DNA of 43,622 nucleotides. Origin: a virus. Numbering within the stretch: the stretch's first letter is position 1; each line of letters begins with the position of its first letter. Position numbers and translations under genes: made by a program. Below are positions 31,806 to 40,530 of the stretch, piece by piece. Location of the stretch: the IMG/VR virus record IMGVR_UViG_3300025000_000188, positions 1 to 43,622 of that record. One strand, written 5' to 3'. The notes beneath the pieces were generated by a model. The model searched no databases. It saw only the letters and a program-made list of their open reading frames with translations, and was not told the DNA's origin.

Positions 31806-34074
31806 ACACTTATTCAGGAAACGCGAATCATTATCGTTTTTTAACTCATTGAAAACTGCAGTACCTCAGTTCGGTGCTGCAGTTCAGAGAATAAATTATG
31901 AAATATTGTTAGCAGAAATACAACTTAATAAATTAGGGGGCAAAACTTTGGATATTAGATTAAAAGATATGTTTTTAAGCAATTTTAAAGGAATTGTAAA
32001 CAATAAAATCCCGTTTAATTGCAAAAACGTCAATGTTTATGGAGATAATGAAGCTGGCAAAACATCAATTTATGATGCGTTTATTTGGCTCTTGTTTGAC
32101 AAGGATAGTCTTGGGGCTAAGGACTTTGATATCAAGCCTAAGGATGAATTAGGAAATGTTATAAGCGGACTGGATGTAACAGTTGAAGCAACTCTTGTTA
32201 TAGATGGAAAAGAATTGAAACTCAAAAAGATCTATGCAGAAAACTGGACTAAACAAAGAGGCAGTGCTGAAGCAGTTTTCTCGGGACATACTACAAATTA
32301 TTTTATCAATGACGTGCCGAGCAAAAAAACCGAGTACGATAACGTAATTAGTAATTTATGTGACGAAAAACTATTTAGGACACTAACAAACGCATTGTTT
32401 TTTAACGCGACTTTACCCTGGAGGGAAAGAAGATCTATATTAATTGATGCATTTGGAGATGTGAATGATGCAGATGTTATTGCGAAAAATCCTGAATTAT
32501 CAAGAATTGAGGATATCTTAAAGGAACATAGTGTAGATGATTATAGGAAAATCATAACAGGCAAAAAGTCAAAGATTAATGACAGATTGAAAGAACTACC
32601 TAATCGAATTGACGAGGTTAATTTATCAATTAAAATGCTTGCTGATAGGCAAGATTTTAATGCTATCGAAAATCAAATCAAGGAAATAAATGCACAAATT
32701 AATGAACATCTAAAAGCAATCAAAGGAATCGAGTCAGGAAAAGAAGTATCTGAGAAAGAAATCAGGCTTGCTGTTATTAAAAAAGAATTAATTGAACTAG
32801 AAACGCAAGAGAAATTAAAGATACAAGAGGAAGTTAGCGGCTTTCAGTCTCAAATAATCGATGCTGAAATAACTAAAAATAAAATAACTTCTGATGCAAA
32901 TAGCATGAGATTTACGATGCAAATTATTCAACAAGATATAACTGGACTCAAATCGACTGTTTTAAATTTAAGAGGGGATTGGAACAAAGAGAACAGTGCA
33001 ATATTTTCGTGCGATTCAAAATGTCCTACCTGCGATCAATCAATTCCGGAAGATGCAATCGAGGAAGCTAAAAACAAATTTAATTCAAACAAGTCGGCTA
33101 AATTAGAGTCAATAACTACTCAAGGATTACAGTATAACAACTTAATACAGTCAAAAGAAAATGAACTAGAAAAATTACTTGAAAACATTAAAAAGAAAGA
33201 TATTGAATTAGTTGAAATTAATAACAGAATTAAGGATTTAAATAATCTTATAATTGAAGCTGAATCTATTATCAAAAATCAATTTAAAGAAAAAGTTGAG
33301 ATAAAGAAAACAGAACAAATAGCATTACAAAAAGAGCTTGAAACTGTCTTGGATAGTTACGTCTTGGTTATTAATAATCACGAAAAAACAATCGGCGAAC
33401 TGTATAAGCGAGTTTATGATCTGCAATCTAAATATGCTCAAAAAGAGCAAAAAGACAAAGCTTTAAATCGAATTAACGAACTTAAATCCGAGCAAAAACA
33501 ACTTGCTAAAGAATACGAAATTATAGAGTCTGAAATGTATCTAATTGAATCCTACATCAGAACCAAAATGCAAATGCTTGACGAAAAGATCAACTCGAGA
33601 TTAACGATATCAAAATACAAACTTTTTGATACTCAAATCAATCAAGGAATCCTTGATTGTTGCGAAGTTGCATACAAGGGTGTGTCTTATGGATCCATGA
33701 ATCATGCGTCACGAAGCAAAGTGGGTATTGACATTATTAATGCATTGTCGCAGCACTACAATCTAACCGCACCTTTGTTTGTCGATAACGTGGAATCGAT
33801 AACTAAACTACCGCTTATTAATACGCAAAGCATTAATTTGATTGTACACAGAAAAGCCAAGACTTTACGAATTGAAACGGAGGAAGAAATGAATAATAAA
33901 ATTTATGGTTATTGCAAAAATTGCAAGAATTATGTTTATCGTATTCCTAACAAAGACTATGGTGAAGGTTTGATAGATGCAGACAATAATCCAATATGGT
34001 GGGAAGATGATGGAATTTTTATGGATGACGATATAAAGAAGAAAGCAAAACAAAATATAGTGAATTGCTGTTGA
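31783..34074 (+). CDS. SMC/SbcC-like AAA ATPase of the recombination module
   Basis: 763 aa from ATG 31783; a TTG at 31948, with AGGGGG upstream, is an alternative start that would begin at the ATPase domain proper (LDIRLKDMFLSNFKGI). Walker A is GDNEAGKTS near 87-95. A long coiled coil is broken by a Rad50-type zinc hook CPTC at 414-417. The C-terminal ATPase half ends with TAPLFVDNVESITKLP. In phages, these ATPases accompany RecT and help process ends. The last 60 residues look like a separate zinc-type peptide. Confidence 0.85.
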   Translation: MNKQDLLEHLFRKRESLSFFNSLKTAVPQFGAAVQRINYEILLAEIQLNKLGGKTLDIRLKDMFLSNFKGIVNNKIPFNCKNVNVYGDNEAGKTSIYDAFIWLLFDKDSLGAKDFDIKPKDELGNVISGLDVTVEATLVIDGKELKLKKIYAENWTKQRGSAEAVFSGHTTNYFINDVPSKKTEYDNVISNLCDEKLFRTLTNALFFNATLPWRERRSILIDAFGDVNDADVIAKNPELSRIEDILKEHSVDDYRKIITGKKSKINDRLKELPNRIDEVNLSIKMLADRQDFNAIENQIKEINAQINEHLKAIKGIESGKEVSEKEIRLAVIKKELIELETQEKLKIQEEVSGFQSQIIDAEITKNKITSDANSMRFTMQIIQQDITGLKSTVLNLRGDWNKENSAIFSCDSKCPTCDQSIPEDAIEEAKNKFNSNKSAKLESITTQGLQYNNLIQSKENELEKLLENIKKKDIELVEINNRIKDLNNLIIEAESIIKNQFKEKVEIKKTEQIALQKELETVLDSYVLVINNHEKTIGELYKRVYDLQSKYAQKEQKDKALNRINELKSEQKQLAKEYEIIESEMYLIESYIRTKMQMLDEKINSRLTISKYKLFDTQINQGILDCCEVAYKGVSYGSMNHASRSKVGIDIINALSQHYNLTAPLFVDNVESITKLPLINTQSINLIVHRKAKTLRIETEEEMNNKIYGYCKNCKNYVYRIPNKDYGEGLIDADNNPIWWEDDGIFMDDDIKKKAKQNIVNCC
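33889..34074 (+). CDS. Internal in-frame start: small cysteine protein at the end of the SMC-like gene
   Basis: An in-frame ATG at 33889 follows GGAGGAAG (33879-33886). The 61-residue product begins MNNKIYGYCKNCKNYVYRIP and ends NIVNCC, carrying a CKNC metal pair. The body of the SMC-like protein ends naturally just before it. It may be expressed alone, with the SMC fusion arising from loss of the stop. Confidence 0.55.
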   Translation: MNNKIYGYCKNCKNYVYRIPNKDYGEGLIDADNNPIWWEDDGIFMDDDIKKKAKQNIVNCC

Positions 34075-34108
34075 CAAAATTTAAAAACAAAACGGAGGAA
34101 TAAGAAAA

Positions 34109-34405
34109 ATGAACATTACAGATATAAGAATTACAAAATTTAAAAATCCACAGACAAGAGCCTTGGCGGTGGTAAGCATTGTTGTTGATGATGCTGTAGC
34201 AATACACGATATAAAGATCATAGATGGAGCGAACGGACTATTTGTAGCCATGCCAAGCAAGCCAAACAATAATCCTAATTGCAAAAACAAATTTATGGAT
34301 GTAGTGCATCCAATCAATCCCGAAGTTCGAGAATTTATAACGAATATAATTTTGAAGAAATTTTGCGCCGAATATTTCGAAGGAAAGGATGAATCAACAT
34401 GTTAG
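34109..34405 (+). CDS. SpoVG-like DNA-binding protein
   Basis: 98 aa. NITDIRITKFKNPQTRALAV and the core GANGLFVAMPSKP are the SpoVG signature; the C-terminal helix is the basic REFITNIILKKFCAEYF. SpoVG proteins bind DNA or RNA; in phages they lie beside recombination genes. Strong GGAGGA ribosome site. Overlaps the RecT gene. Confidence 0.9.
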   Translation: MNITDIRITKFKNPQTRALAVVSIVVDDAVAIHDIKIIDGANGLFVAMPSKPNNNPNCKNKFMDVVHPINPEVREFITNIILKKFCAEYFEGKDESTC

Positions 34406-35394
34406 ATACTCAAATTCAAAAAGTAAACGAAATTAAAGTACCTGCTACAGCATCTGAAAGATTTACTACTAAAGTTATGGCTGAGTATGGTTCAGGAGTT
34501 GGAGAAATAGCCCTTACTGATTTTCAAAAAAGGCTAGTACAAAACTATTTTATCGCCATTGATGTTGCATTAAAAGCTGCAGAAATAAAGAGGTTAAAAA
34601 CCTTAAAATACTCAAAAGACGATGCTGATAAAAATCCATTACCAATAACTTGGGAAAATGTAGCTATGGACACATTAGCAAGAAACGTTGTAGCAGTTGC
34701 GAGGGTTGGTTTGGATCCAGCTCAAAGTAATCATGTAAATATGATACCTTTTAAGAACAACAACATATCGAAATACGACATTGTATTCATTGATGGGTAT
34801 AGAGGTATAGAATTAAAGGCGTGCAAGTATGGCTTAGATATCCCTGATAGTATCATAGTTGAGTTGGTTTATTCAACCGACAAATTCAAGCCACTAAAAA
34901 AGGATCGCAATAATAAATATGAGTCTTACGAGCTTGACATAGTCAATCCTTTTGATAGAGGCGATGTTATTGGTGGATTTTATTATCATGTTTATTCTGT
35001 TAATCCTGAAAAAAATAAATTAGTCATTATGAGTATGAAAGACATCGAAAAACGCAAGCCAAAATATGCATCAGCAGAGTTTTGGGGAGGCGAAAAAGAC
35101 GTGTACGAAAATGGCAAAAAAACAGGTAAAAAAGAGAAGGTTGAGGGTTGGTTTGAACAAATGTGCCACAAAACAATTTATCGTGCCGCGTATAAAGACA
35201 TAACCATTGATAGTCAAAAGATTGATGATGACTATTTGAAGCTTAAACAAATCGAAAATACATATATTGAGGAATCTATCGAAAGTGAAATACAGGAAAA
35301 TGCGAACAAAGAGGTTATTGAGATTGTTACAGATGATAAAAAAGAGTACCAGGATGTAGAGATAGAGCCTCAAGCGAAAGGACCGGGATTCTAA
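34399..35394 (+). CDS. recT: RecT-family single-strand annealing recombinase
   Basis: 331 aa. RecT features: LARNVVAVARVGLDPAQSNH and MIPFKNNNISKYDIVFIDGY, ELKACKYGLDIPDSIIVELV, and KPKYASAEFWGGEKDVYENG. It anneals complementary single strands in phage recombination. The C-terminus is acidic. It overlaps SpoVG by 7 bases and precedes an MBL-fold gene, a frequent Firmicutes phage order. Confidence 0.93.
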   Translation: MLDTQIQKVNEIKVPATASERFTTKVMAEYGSGVGEIALTDFQKRLVQNYFIAIDVALKAAEIKRLKTLKYSKDDADKNPLPITWENVAMDTLARNVVAVARVGLDPAQSNHVNMIPFKNNNISKYDIVFIDGYRGIELKACKYGLDIPDSIIVELVYSTDKFKPLKKDRNNKYESYELDIVNPFDRGDVIGGFYYHVYSVNPEKNKLVIMSMKDIEKRKPKYASAEFWGGEKDVYENGKKTGKKEKVEGWFEQMCHKTIYRAAYKDITIDSQKIDDDYLKLKQIENTYIEESIESEIQENANKEVIEIVTDDKKEYQDVEIEPQAKGPGF

Positions 35395-35415
35395 AAATTA
35401 TAAGGGTGTGGTTTA

Positions 35416-36117
35416 GTGAAAATCAAAGTTATAGCAAGTGGAAGCTCGGGCAATTGCTATGTAATTGATGACGGAAAAACAAAATTGATGATAGAAGCAG
35501 GGCTGCCAATCAATAAAATAAAAAAGGCACTTAATTATAAATTGCATGAGATTGATGCAGTGTTGATATCACACGAGCACAATGATCACGCGATGGCAGT
35601 TAAGGATTTAACAGCGTTGGGCATAGATGTGTATATGTCTTTTGTAACAGGACTTTATTTAGGACTGCATCCTAATGAATTTTATGAAGCTCAAGAGAAA
35701 TTTACAAATTATATTGGAAGCTTTAATGTTACACCGTTCAAAACTATACATGATTGCAAGGATCCTTTAGGTTTTATAGTTTACAGCAAAGTGACGAAAG
35801 AAACCTTGCTTTTTGCAACGGATACCGCGTACATACCATATATGTTCAGTGATCTTAACTACATCATGATTGAGTGCAATTATGACCTTGATATTTTGAA
35901 CGAAAACGTTGAAAAAGGATTGATTTCACAAGAAAGAAAAAACAGGCTCTTGCAATCTCATTTTAGTTTAGGTCACTGCAAAGAGTTTTTGTTAGCAAAT
36001 GATTTATCAAATGTTTATGCTATTTATTTACTGCATCTATCGAACGAAAACAGTGATGCAGAGAAGTTTAAGAGAGAAATTTCGGAGTTAACTGGCAAGA
36101 TGGTTTATATAGCTTAG
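35416..36117 (+). CDS. MBL-fold metallohydrolase, YycJ-like
   Basis: 233 aa from GTG 35416. Metal motif HEHNDH at 53-58 (LISHEHNDHAMAV), GSSGNCYVIDDG at 9-20, and LLFATDTAYIPY near 136. Members cut nucleic acids or phosphodiesters; in this context it may trim DNA ends for RecT in place of an exonuclease. The substrate is unknown. Confidence 0.88.
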   Translation: MKIKVIASGSSGNCYVIDDGKTKLMIEAGLPINKIKKALNYKLHEIDAVLISHEHNDHAMAVKDLTALGIDVYMSFVTGLYLGLHPNEFYEAQEKFTNYIGSFNVTPFKTIHDCKDPLGFIVYSKVTKETLLFATDTAYIPYMFSDLNYIMIECNYDLDILNENVEKGLISQERKNRLLQSHFSLGHCKEFLLANDLSNVYAIYLLHLSNENSDAEKFKREISELTGKMVYIA

Positions 36118-36133
36118 AAAAGGAGGTGAGGTT

Positions 36134-36316
36134 TTGGACAATGATTTTGTAGATTTTACAGGAGATGAAAATGAAATTGAATTTTTAGAAAAATGTTTGA
36201 AGCAGTGGGAAATTACAGCCAATAATGAAAAATTAAGCGAACCGATTAAATTATGCCAAGTAGGCTCTGTTTTTAGCGAAATGAGACACAGATTAGAAGA
36301 ATTGAAGGAGGAATAA
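36134..36316 (+). CDS. Small acidic protein
   Basis: 60 aa from TTG 36134 with AAGGAGGTG upstream. Acidic helix-rich sequence (FTGDENEIEFLEKCLKQWE). Unknown; part of the recombination operon. Confidence 0.65.
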   Translation: MDNDFVDFTGDENEIEFLEKCLKQWEITANNEKLSEPIKLCQVGSVFSEMRHRLEELKEE

Positions 36317-36320
36317 TTAA

Positions 36321-36695
36321 ATGGAAAACATGAACATAGCTAACATTGCCGATGGGGCACTAGTAGAAAGAGCTGATGAAGAGATTAAGAAGGTCCTAGA
36401 AAACATTATGGACCCAAACACTCCATCAAAAGCAAAAAGAAAAGTGACTATAACATTAGTATTTGAGCCAAAAGAAGATATTAGAGATATGTCGGAAGTT
36501 ACCTTTTCGGTTAAGAGCCAACTGGCCCCTGCTAAGGCAATAAGTACTTCAATTGCATTTGAAAAAGATGGCAACAACATCGTGGTTGAAGAGTTTGTAA
36601 AAGGCTCTTTAAGAGGTCAAACAAAAATTGATCATGAAACAGGCGAAATAATAGAACCAAAAGTGGCATCACGCAAGATAGGTATTAACAACTAA
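36321..36695 (+). CDS. Conserved phage protein, often labelled replication terminator
   Basis: 124 aa. The core EEIKKVLENIMDPNTPSKAK followed by KRKVTITLVFEPKEDIRDM is a motif of a conserved Firmicutes phage family that databases often label 'replication terminator protein'; I recall no experimental support. Strong GGAGG start. Confidence 0.75.
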   Translation: MENMNIANIADGALVERADEEIKKVLENIMDPNTPSKAKRKVTITLVFEPKEDIRDMSEVTFSVKSQLAPAKAISTSIAFEKDGNNIVVEEFVKGSLRGQTKIDHETGEIIEPKVASRKIGINN

Positions 36696-36714
36696 AAAAA
36701 GGAGACTAAAAACA

Positions 36715-37416
36715 ATGATTAAATCAGCATTAGAGTATTTAATAGGTCTTGGCAAGAATGAAATTATAGAAGTAGAGGGGTTTAAATATAGTACTAAAAA
36801 CATTAACAAAATTTTAGAACCGCGATGTAAAGAGCTTAATATATCAACATTAACAGGATTAGTAGATTACATAAAAACAAATATTGATAATGTATCAACT
36901 AAATTTTTAATTGTTGTTAATGATTATAAATCGGTGTCGGTACTAAATCCTTTAAATAAGGACATGGCAAGAAACACATATATAGATACTGAGGCAATAA
37001 TTCCTGAAATAAAAACATCTAGATTTCTTGATATAGAAGAATTTAATATCATGCTGCAATCTTGCTTTTTGGATAGCGATGATAAAGCATCTGTATTAAA
37101 ACTCATAGGCAACATTAAAGAGGAAAATGTAAAAACTACAGGAGATGATGGTATCGCTCAAAGCGTTACAGCTAAAGCTGGCATTGCGAGGGTTGAAGAT
37201 GTCGTTGTTCCGAATCCTGTTAAATTAGTACCGTTCAAGACTTTCGTTGAAATAGATCAACCTGAAATTAAATATGTTTTCAGAATGAAAAGCGGACCTT
37301 CTGCAGCGCTTTTTGAAGCTGATGGTGGGGCGTGGAAGCTGGAAACTATGCTTAGAATTAAAAAGTATTTACAAGAGGAATTGAAAGATTTTACGAACGT
37401 TGAAATAATAGCTTAA
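36715..37416 (+). CDS. DUF2303-like phage protein
   Basis: 233 aa. N-terminal EYLIGLGKNEIIEVEGFKYS, a central long helix near FNIMLQSCFLDSDDKASVLK, and C-terminal YVFRMKSGPSAALFEADGGA followed by WKLETMLRIKKYL. This pattern occurs in DUF2303-type proteins in phage replication/recombination clusters; the function is unknown. Confidence 0.75.
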   Translation: MIKSALEYLIGLGKNEIIEVEGFKYSTKNINKILEPRCKELNISTLTGLVDYIKTNIDNVSTKFLIVVNDYKSVSVLNPLNKDMARNTYIDTEAIIPEIKTSRFLDIEEFNIMLQSCFLDSDDKASVLKLIGNIKEENVKTTGDDGIAQSVTAKAGIARVEDVVVPNPVKLVPFKTFVEIDQPEIKYVFRMKSGPSAALFEADGGAWKLETMLRIKKYLQEELKDFTNVEIIA

Positions 37417-37456
37417 TTCGGTAGTTGCACCTGATGCAACCCTTAAATCCTCATAT

Positions 37457-37488
37457 AGGGGAGAAGATGGTTTTCTCCTCACTTTTTT
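37457..37488 (+). terminator. Terminator after the DUF2303-like gene
   Basis: Arms GGGAGAA and TTCTCCT (37459-37465 and 37473-37479) followed by six T. Upstream, GTTGCA/TGCAAC (37424-37439) forms a second small hairpin. It splits the early operon. Confidence 0.75.
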
Positions 37489-37511
37489 AAGAAAAGGAGA
37501 TTGTTTTTAAA

Positions 37512-37922
37512 ATGAATACATATTCAGAAGAAGATTTTAAAATAGTAAAACTAATTCAAGAACAGCTTAAAAAATACAATATCCACGTTCCTGTTGAGGA
37601 AACTTTTAATTATATCGGAATTCAAGAGGTGGAAAAAGTTAAATTATTTATTAGAGAGACAAAAGGGAATATTTATAATTCTTGTTATGTAAAAAGCCCA
37701 AGTAATAAAAACGGACCTCCTTATGATTATTATGATTTATTATTTATTGTACATAATGGTCGTCCTATTTGCGTACCGGTTCCGATAATTCGTAAACTTT
37801 TTAATTTGGATCATATAGACTCGGAATGTTTTAGAAATAGTATTTCAAAAAGCATGTATGAGCATATATTTGATTTTTACTACAAATATAAAAAACCACA
37901 AGATGAAGAATTGCCATTTTAA
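37512..37922 (+). CDS. Early protein of unknown function
   Basis: 136 aa. Sequence KIVKLIQEQLKKYNIHVPVE at the N-terminus and a strand-rich centre (YYDLLFIVHNGRPICVPVPI). It ends PQDEELPF. It could be a single-strand binding or accessory replication protein given its acidic, hydrophobic tail, but no family is recognised. Confidence 0.6.
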   Translation: MNTYSEEDFKIVKLIQEQLKKYNIHVPVEETFNYIGIQEVEKVKLFIRETKGNIYNSCYVKSPSNKNGPPYDYYDLLFIVHNGRPICVPVPIIRKLFNLDHIDSECFRNSISKSMYEHIFDFYYKYKKPQDEELPF

Positions 37923-37943
37923 CAAAAAGGAGTTGACTGCAAA

Positions 37944-38282
37944 ATGAGAAATATGTCTGAAATAATTGAAGATTGCAAGCTTAATAAGGCTGTTGATAAT
38001 GAAGAATTAATATATACAGTTCTTACTCTTGTATATTTAACAAATATGTCAATATCAACCCTTAGAGATTTTTATGAAGATGGAATAAATATATTTAAAA
38101 AAATGAGAATTGATAATGCAAGTAATGCTTACAGTGCTGCTTTGGGTAAATCTCCAAAAGACTTTGTTGGATGGAATAATGACCCCAAAAATCCTGAATA
38201 TCAAAAGTTTCATGAACTTGGAAATAAATTGTTTGAAAAAGCTTCAAATGGTGAATTGCCAAATCAAAAACAAAGGAGTTGA
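37944..38282 (+). CDS. Early helical protein of unknown function
   Basis: 112 aa, AAAAGGAG start. Helical at first (ELIYTVLTLVYLTNMSISTL), then a polar C-terminus (DFVGWNNDPKNPEYQKFHEL). Shares the repeated spacer 'AAAGGAGTTGACT..AAAATG' with the next gene, a duplication of the start region. Unknown. Confidence 0.6.
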   Translation: MRNMSEIIEDCKLNKAVDNEELIYTVLTLVYLTNMSISTLRDFYEDGINIFKKMRIDNASNAYSAALGKSPKDFVGWNNDPKNPEYQKFHELGNKLFEKASNGELPNQKQRS

Positions 38283-38289
38283 CTACAAA

Positions 38290-38817
38290 ATGTTACCAAC
38301 CGAAGAGCCACAAGAAGAACTTAAAGAAGAATTTAAGCTAGATAATGATATGAAAGCTGAATGGGCAATATGCCAAATTAAAGCTAAAAAAGATGAAATG
38401 GAACGCATGATTAAAGTATGTGAAGGTATGATTGAAGAATATAGAACAGTTATGAAAAAAGAGGTTGAAAAATTTGAAAACGGAACATCTTACTTAAAAG
38501 GTAAGTTAATGCAGTATTTTGAGGGTTGCAACAAACAGAAAACAAAAACAGCAGAAACTTATAGACTGCCAAGCGGAACACTAAAGAAAAAGTTTGGCAC
38601 TATCACGTTTGATAGAGATGAAGATACTCTAATTAAATGGCTTGTAGATAATCATAAAGATAGTGAATTTTTAGAAACACAATACAAGTTGAAATGGAAT
38701 GAATTGAAGAAATCTTGCAATTTTAGCGGAGATAAATTAATAACCGCAGATGGTGAAGTGGTTGAGGGAGTTATATTAGTGCAGCAGGCAGATAAGTTTG
38801 AAATTGATTTTAAGTGA
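38290..38817 (+). CDS. Gam-like host nuclease inhibitor
   Basis: 175 aa from ATG 38290 with AAAGGAG upstream. Long helix (IKAKKDEMERMIKVCEGMIE) followed by YLKGKLMQYFE, then the typical TETYRLPSGTLKKKFGT-like strand (AETYRLPSGTLKKKFGTITF) and LKWNELKKSCNFSGDKLITA. Matches the Mu Gam/Gp157-type family, which binds DNA ends to protect them from host exonucleases. Fits next to RecT. Confidence 0.85.
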   Translation: MLPTEEPQEELKEEFKLDNDMKAEWAICQIKAKKDEMERMIKVCEGMIEEYRTVMKKEVEKFENGTSYLKGKLMQYFEGCNKQKTKTAETYRLPSGTLKKKFGTITFDRDEDTLIKWLVDNHKDSEFLETQYKLKWNELKKSCNFSGDKLITADGEVVEGVILVQQADKFEIDFK

Positions 38818-38849
38818 TTGTTTACTAAATAATAACTAGAGGTGCACAT

Positions 38850-39737
38850 ATGGGCAGGCGAATAAAAAATGGATTAGATTATTTTAATTTAGATGTGCAC
38901 ATGGACGATAAAATTGAATTAGTAGAAGCTAAACACGGCATAGAAGGTTTTGCGGTAGTTCTTAAACTATACCAAAAAATATACTCCGAGGGGTATTTTT
39001 ATCAATGGACAGATAAAGAAAATCTTTTGTTTAGTAAGAGAAATAACATAGATTACAATGTCGTTTTTGATATAGTTGAAACTTGTATCGAAGAAGGAAT
39101 TTTCGATAAGTTTTTATTTGAAAAATATAACATAATAACATCTTTAGGAATACAAAAAAGATATTTTGATGCTATTAAAAAACGCAAAGAAATAATAGTG
39201 ATTAAAGAGTACGTGATAGATACAAAAATAGTCAAAACTATACCAACAAATGTAAAAGTAGTCATTAATTCAATAAATGACGGAATTAATTCGATAAATG
39301 ACGTTAATAGTACACAGAGTAGAGTAGAGAAGAGTAGAGTAGAGAATATAACTACATCTACTAGTAAGTCTATAATAAAGCCTGAAATTATCGAAACTTA
39401 CGAAAAGCATTTTGAAGAAGAAATTTCTGATGTTGTTGTTGATGATATTTTTGCTTTTATGGATCAGGGATTAGAACAGGAATTAATCTTAGAGACGATC
39501 AAAGACGGAATACGACACAAAGCCAAGACTTGGAGTTATATTAATACGATTTTAAAGGCTTGCGTGAAGAATAAAGTTTTTACGTTAGAAAATTACATAA
39601 ACGAAAAAGAGTTGCGTAATCATAATTGCAAAAGCAGGGATAAACCGCCTAACGCACTGGATAATCGAAACAATTTTGACCAGCGAAATCATGAAAGTAA
39701 AGATTTTAATGTTTTTTTTGAGAATTTTGTCAAATAA
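38850..39737 (+). CDS. Replication initiator, DUF4373/DnaD-like
   Basis: 295 aa. The N-terminal 110 residues (GLDYFNLDVHMDDKIELVEA, KHGIEGFAVVLKLYQKIYS) are the DUF4373 winged-helix domain of phage initiators. Residues 185-250 (IETYEKHFEEEISDVVVDDI, KAKTWSYINTILKACVKNKV) are a DnaD C-terminal domain. It would bind the origin and load the host helicase. The linker between the domains is encoded by direct repeats that look like an origin. Ribosome site AGAGGTG. Confidence 0.9.
   Translation: MGRRIKNGLDYFNLDVHMDDKIELVEAKHGIEGFAVVLKLYQKIYSEGYFYQWTDKENLLFSKRNNIDYNVVFDIVETCIEEGIFDKFLFEKYNIITSLGIQKRYFDAIKKRKEIIVIKEYVIDTKIVKTIPTNVKVVINSINDGINSINDVNSTQSRVEKSRVENITTSTSKSIIKPEIIETYEKHFEEEISDVVVDDIFAFMDQGLEQELILETIKDGIRHKAKTWSYINTILKACVKNKVFTLENYINEKELRNHNCKSRDKPPNALDNRNNFDQRNHESKDFNVFFENFVK
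39264..39345 (+). repeat. Iteron-like repeats inside the initiator gene, candidate replication origin
   Basis: Two 19-base repeats ATTAATTCRATAAATGACG lie at 39264-39282 and 39285-39303, 21 bases apart. Then AGAGTAGAGTAGAGA is repeated twice without gap at 39316-39345. An AT-rich stretch follows. Phage origins are often found inside the initiator gene at the interdomain linker, as in lambda O. Protein binding is inferred. Confidence 0.7.
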
Positions 39738-39753
39738 AAAAGGGGGACTAATC

Positions 39754-39969
39754 TTGGAACCTAGATATGAATGTAATTGTTGCGTTTGCCAACATCGGTT
39801 TTATGCATCAAAATCGATATTTCAAACTTGGGGAGATCATGAACATGGTATGGGAACATGCCCTAGTTGTAAGACGGTTTTAAATTTAACGTTTGATCCT
39901 GATACTAACGAATTTATAACAAAAATATGGATAGATTTTGTAAACGAGAGGAATGTGGCAAATGGCTAA
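39754..39969 (+). CDS. Zinc-ribbon protein
   Basis: 71 aa from TTG 39754 with AGGGGGAC upstream; an upstream ATG lies inside the initiator. Cysteines in CNCCVCQHRF and CPSCK make a zinc-ribbon-like metal site. Ends FVNERNVANG. Unknown role. Confidence 0.7.
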   Translation: MEPRYECNCCVCQHRFYASKSIFQTWGDHEHGMGTCPSCKTVLNLTFDPDTNEFITKIWIDFVNERNVANG

Positions 39970-40372
39970 TAAACTACCAGTGCCGACTGAAAGTGAAGAA
40001 CAAATAGCGTTGTTTGAATGGGCTCAACTTATGCAAAATAAGCATCCAGAATTGGAGTTGCTGCACCATATCCCTAATGGTGGTAAAAGACCTATAGGAG
40101 TTGCGCGAAAACTTAAAACTGAAGGAACAAAATCTGGGTTACCTGATATTTGTTTTCCGGTACCATGCGGAAATTACCATGGATTATACATAGAGCTAAA
40201 AAGAACGAAAGGAAGTTCTATATCTGATCCTCAAAAATGGTGGATAGAACAATTGAATATCCAAGGTTATTTAGCAATTTTTTGTTATGGATGGGAAGAT
40301 GCACGAAAGGTCATTTTGAATTATTTAAAATTCGAAATAAGAGAAAGCGTAGGTAGGATTAATGGAGATTGA
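39962..40372 (+). CDS. VRR-NUC domain nuclease
   Basis: 136 aa from ATG 39962 (ATG 39953 is too close to its ribosome site). Features: HHIPNGGKRPIGVARKLKTE, then the catalytic GLPDICFPVP, the strand YIELKRTKGS and QKWWIEQLNIQGYLAIF. These are the conserved VRR-NUC residues (D..., ExK). Usually a structure-specific nuclease in phage replication or recombination. Confidence 0.9.
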   Translation: MANKLPVPTESEEQIALFEWAQLMQNKHPELELLHHIPNGGKRPIGVARKLKTEGTKSGLPDICFPVPCGNYHGLYIELKRTKGSSISDPQKWWIEQLNIQGYLAIFCYGWEDARKVILNYLKFEIRESVGRINGD

Positions 40373-40529
40373 AGAACGAGATAGTAAATGTCCTATGTTT
40401 AAAAATAAAAAATATAAACTAACAGAAAAACAAATAAAATACTTTTGCGGTTCAGGGTGTTCAGTAAGTTGTGAAGAGCTTTTTGAAGAATACATAAAGA
40501 GGTCGAAAATTAGAGAGGAAGTTGAGTAA
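40362..40529 (+). CDS. Small cysteine-rich protein
   Basis: 55 aa from ATG 40362 overlapping the nuclease end by 11 bases. Four cysteines (SKCPMF, FCGSGCSVSCEEL) with conserved spacing suggest a zinc site. Unknown. Confidence 0.65.
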   Translation: MEIEERDSKCPMFKNKKYKLTEKQIKYFCGSGCSVSCEELFEEYIKRSKIREEVE

Positions 40530-40530
40530 A

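Noticed and set aside
39316-39345. AGAGT repeats as a CRISPR-like array
   Set aside because: No spacers and repeat units are five bases. They lie in the coding frame of the initiator.
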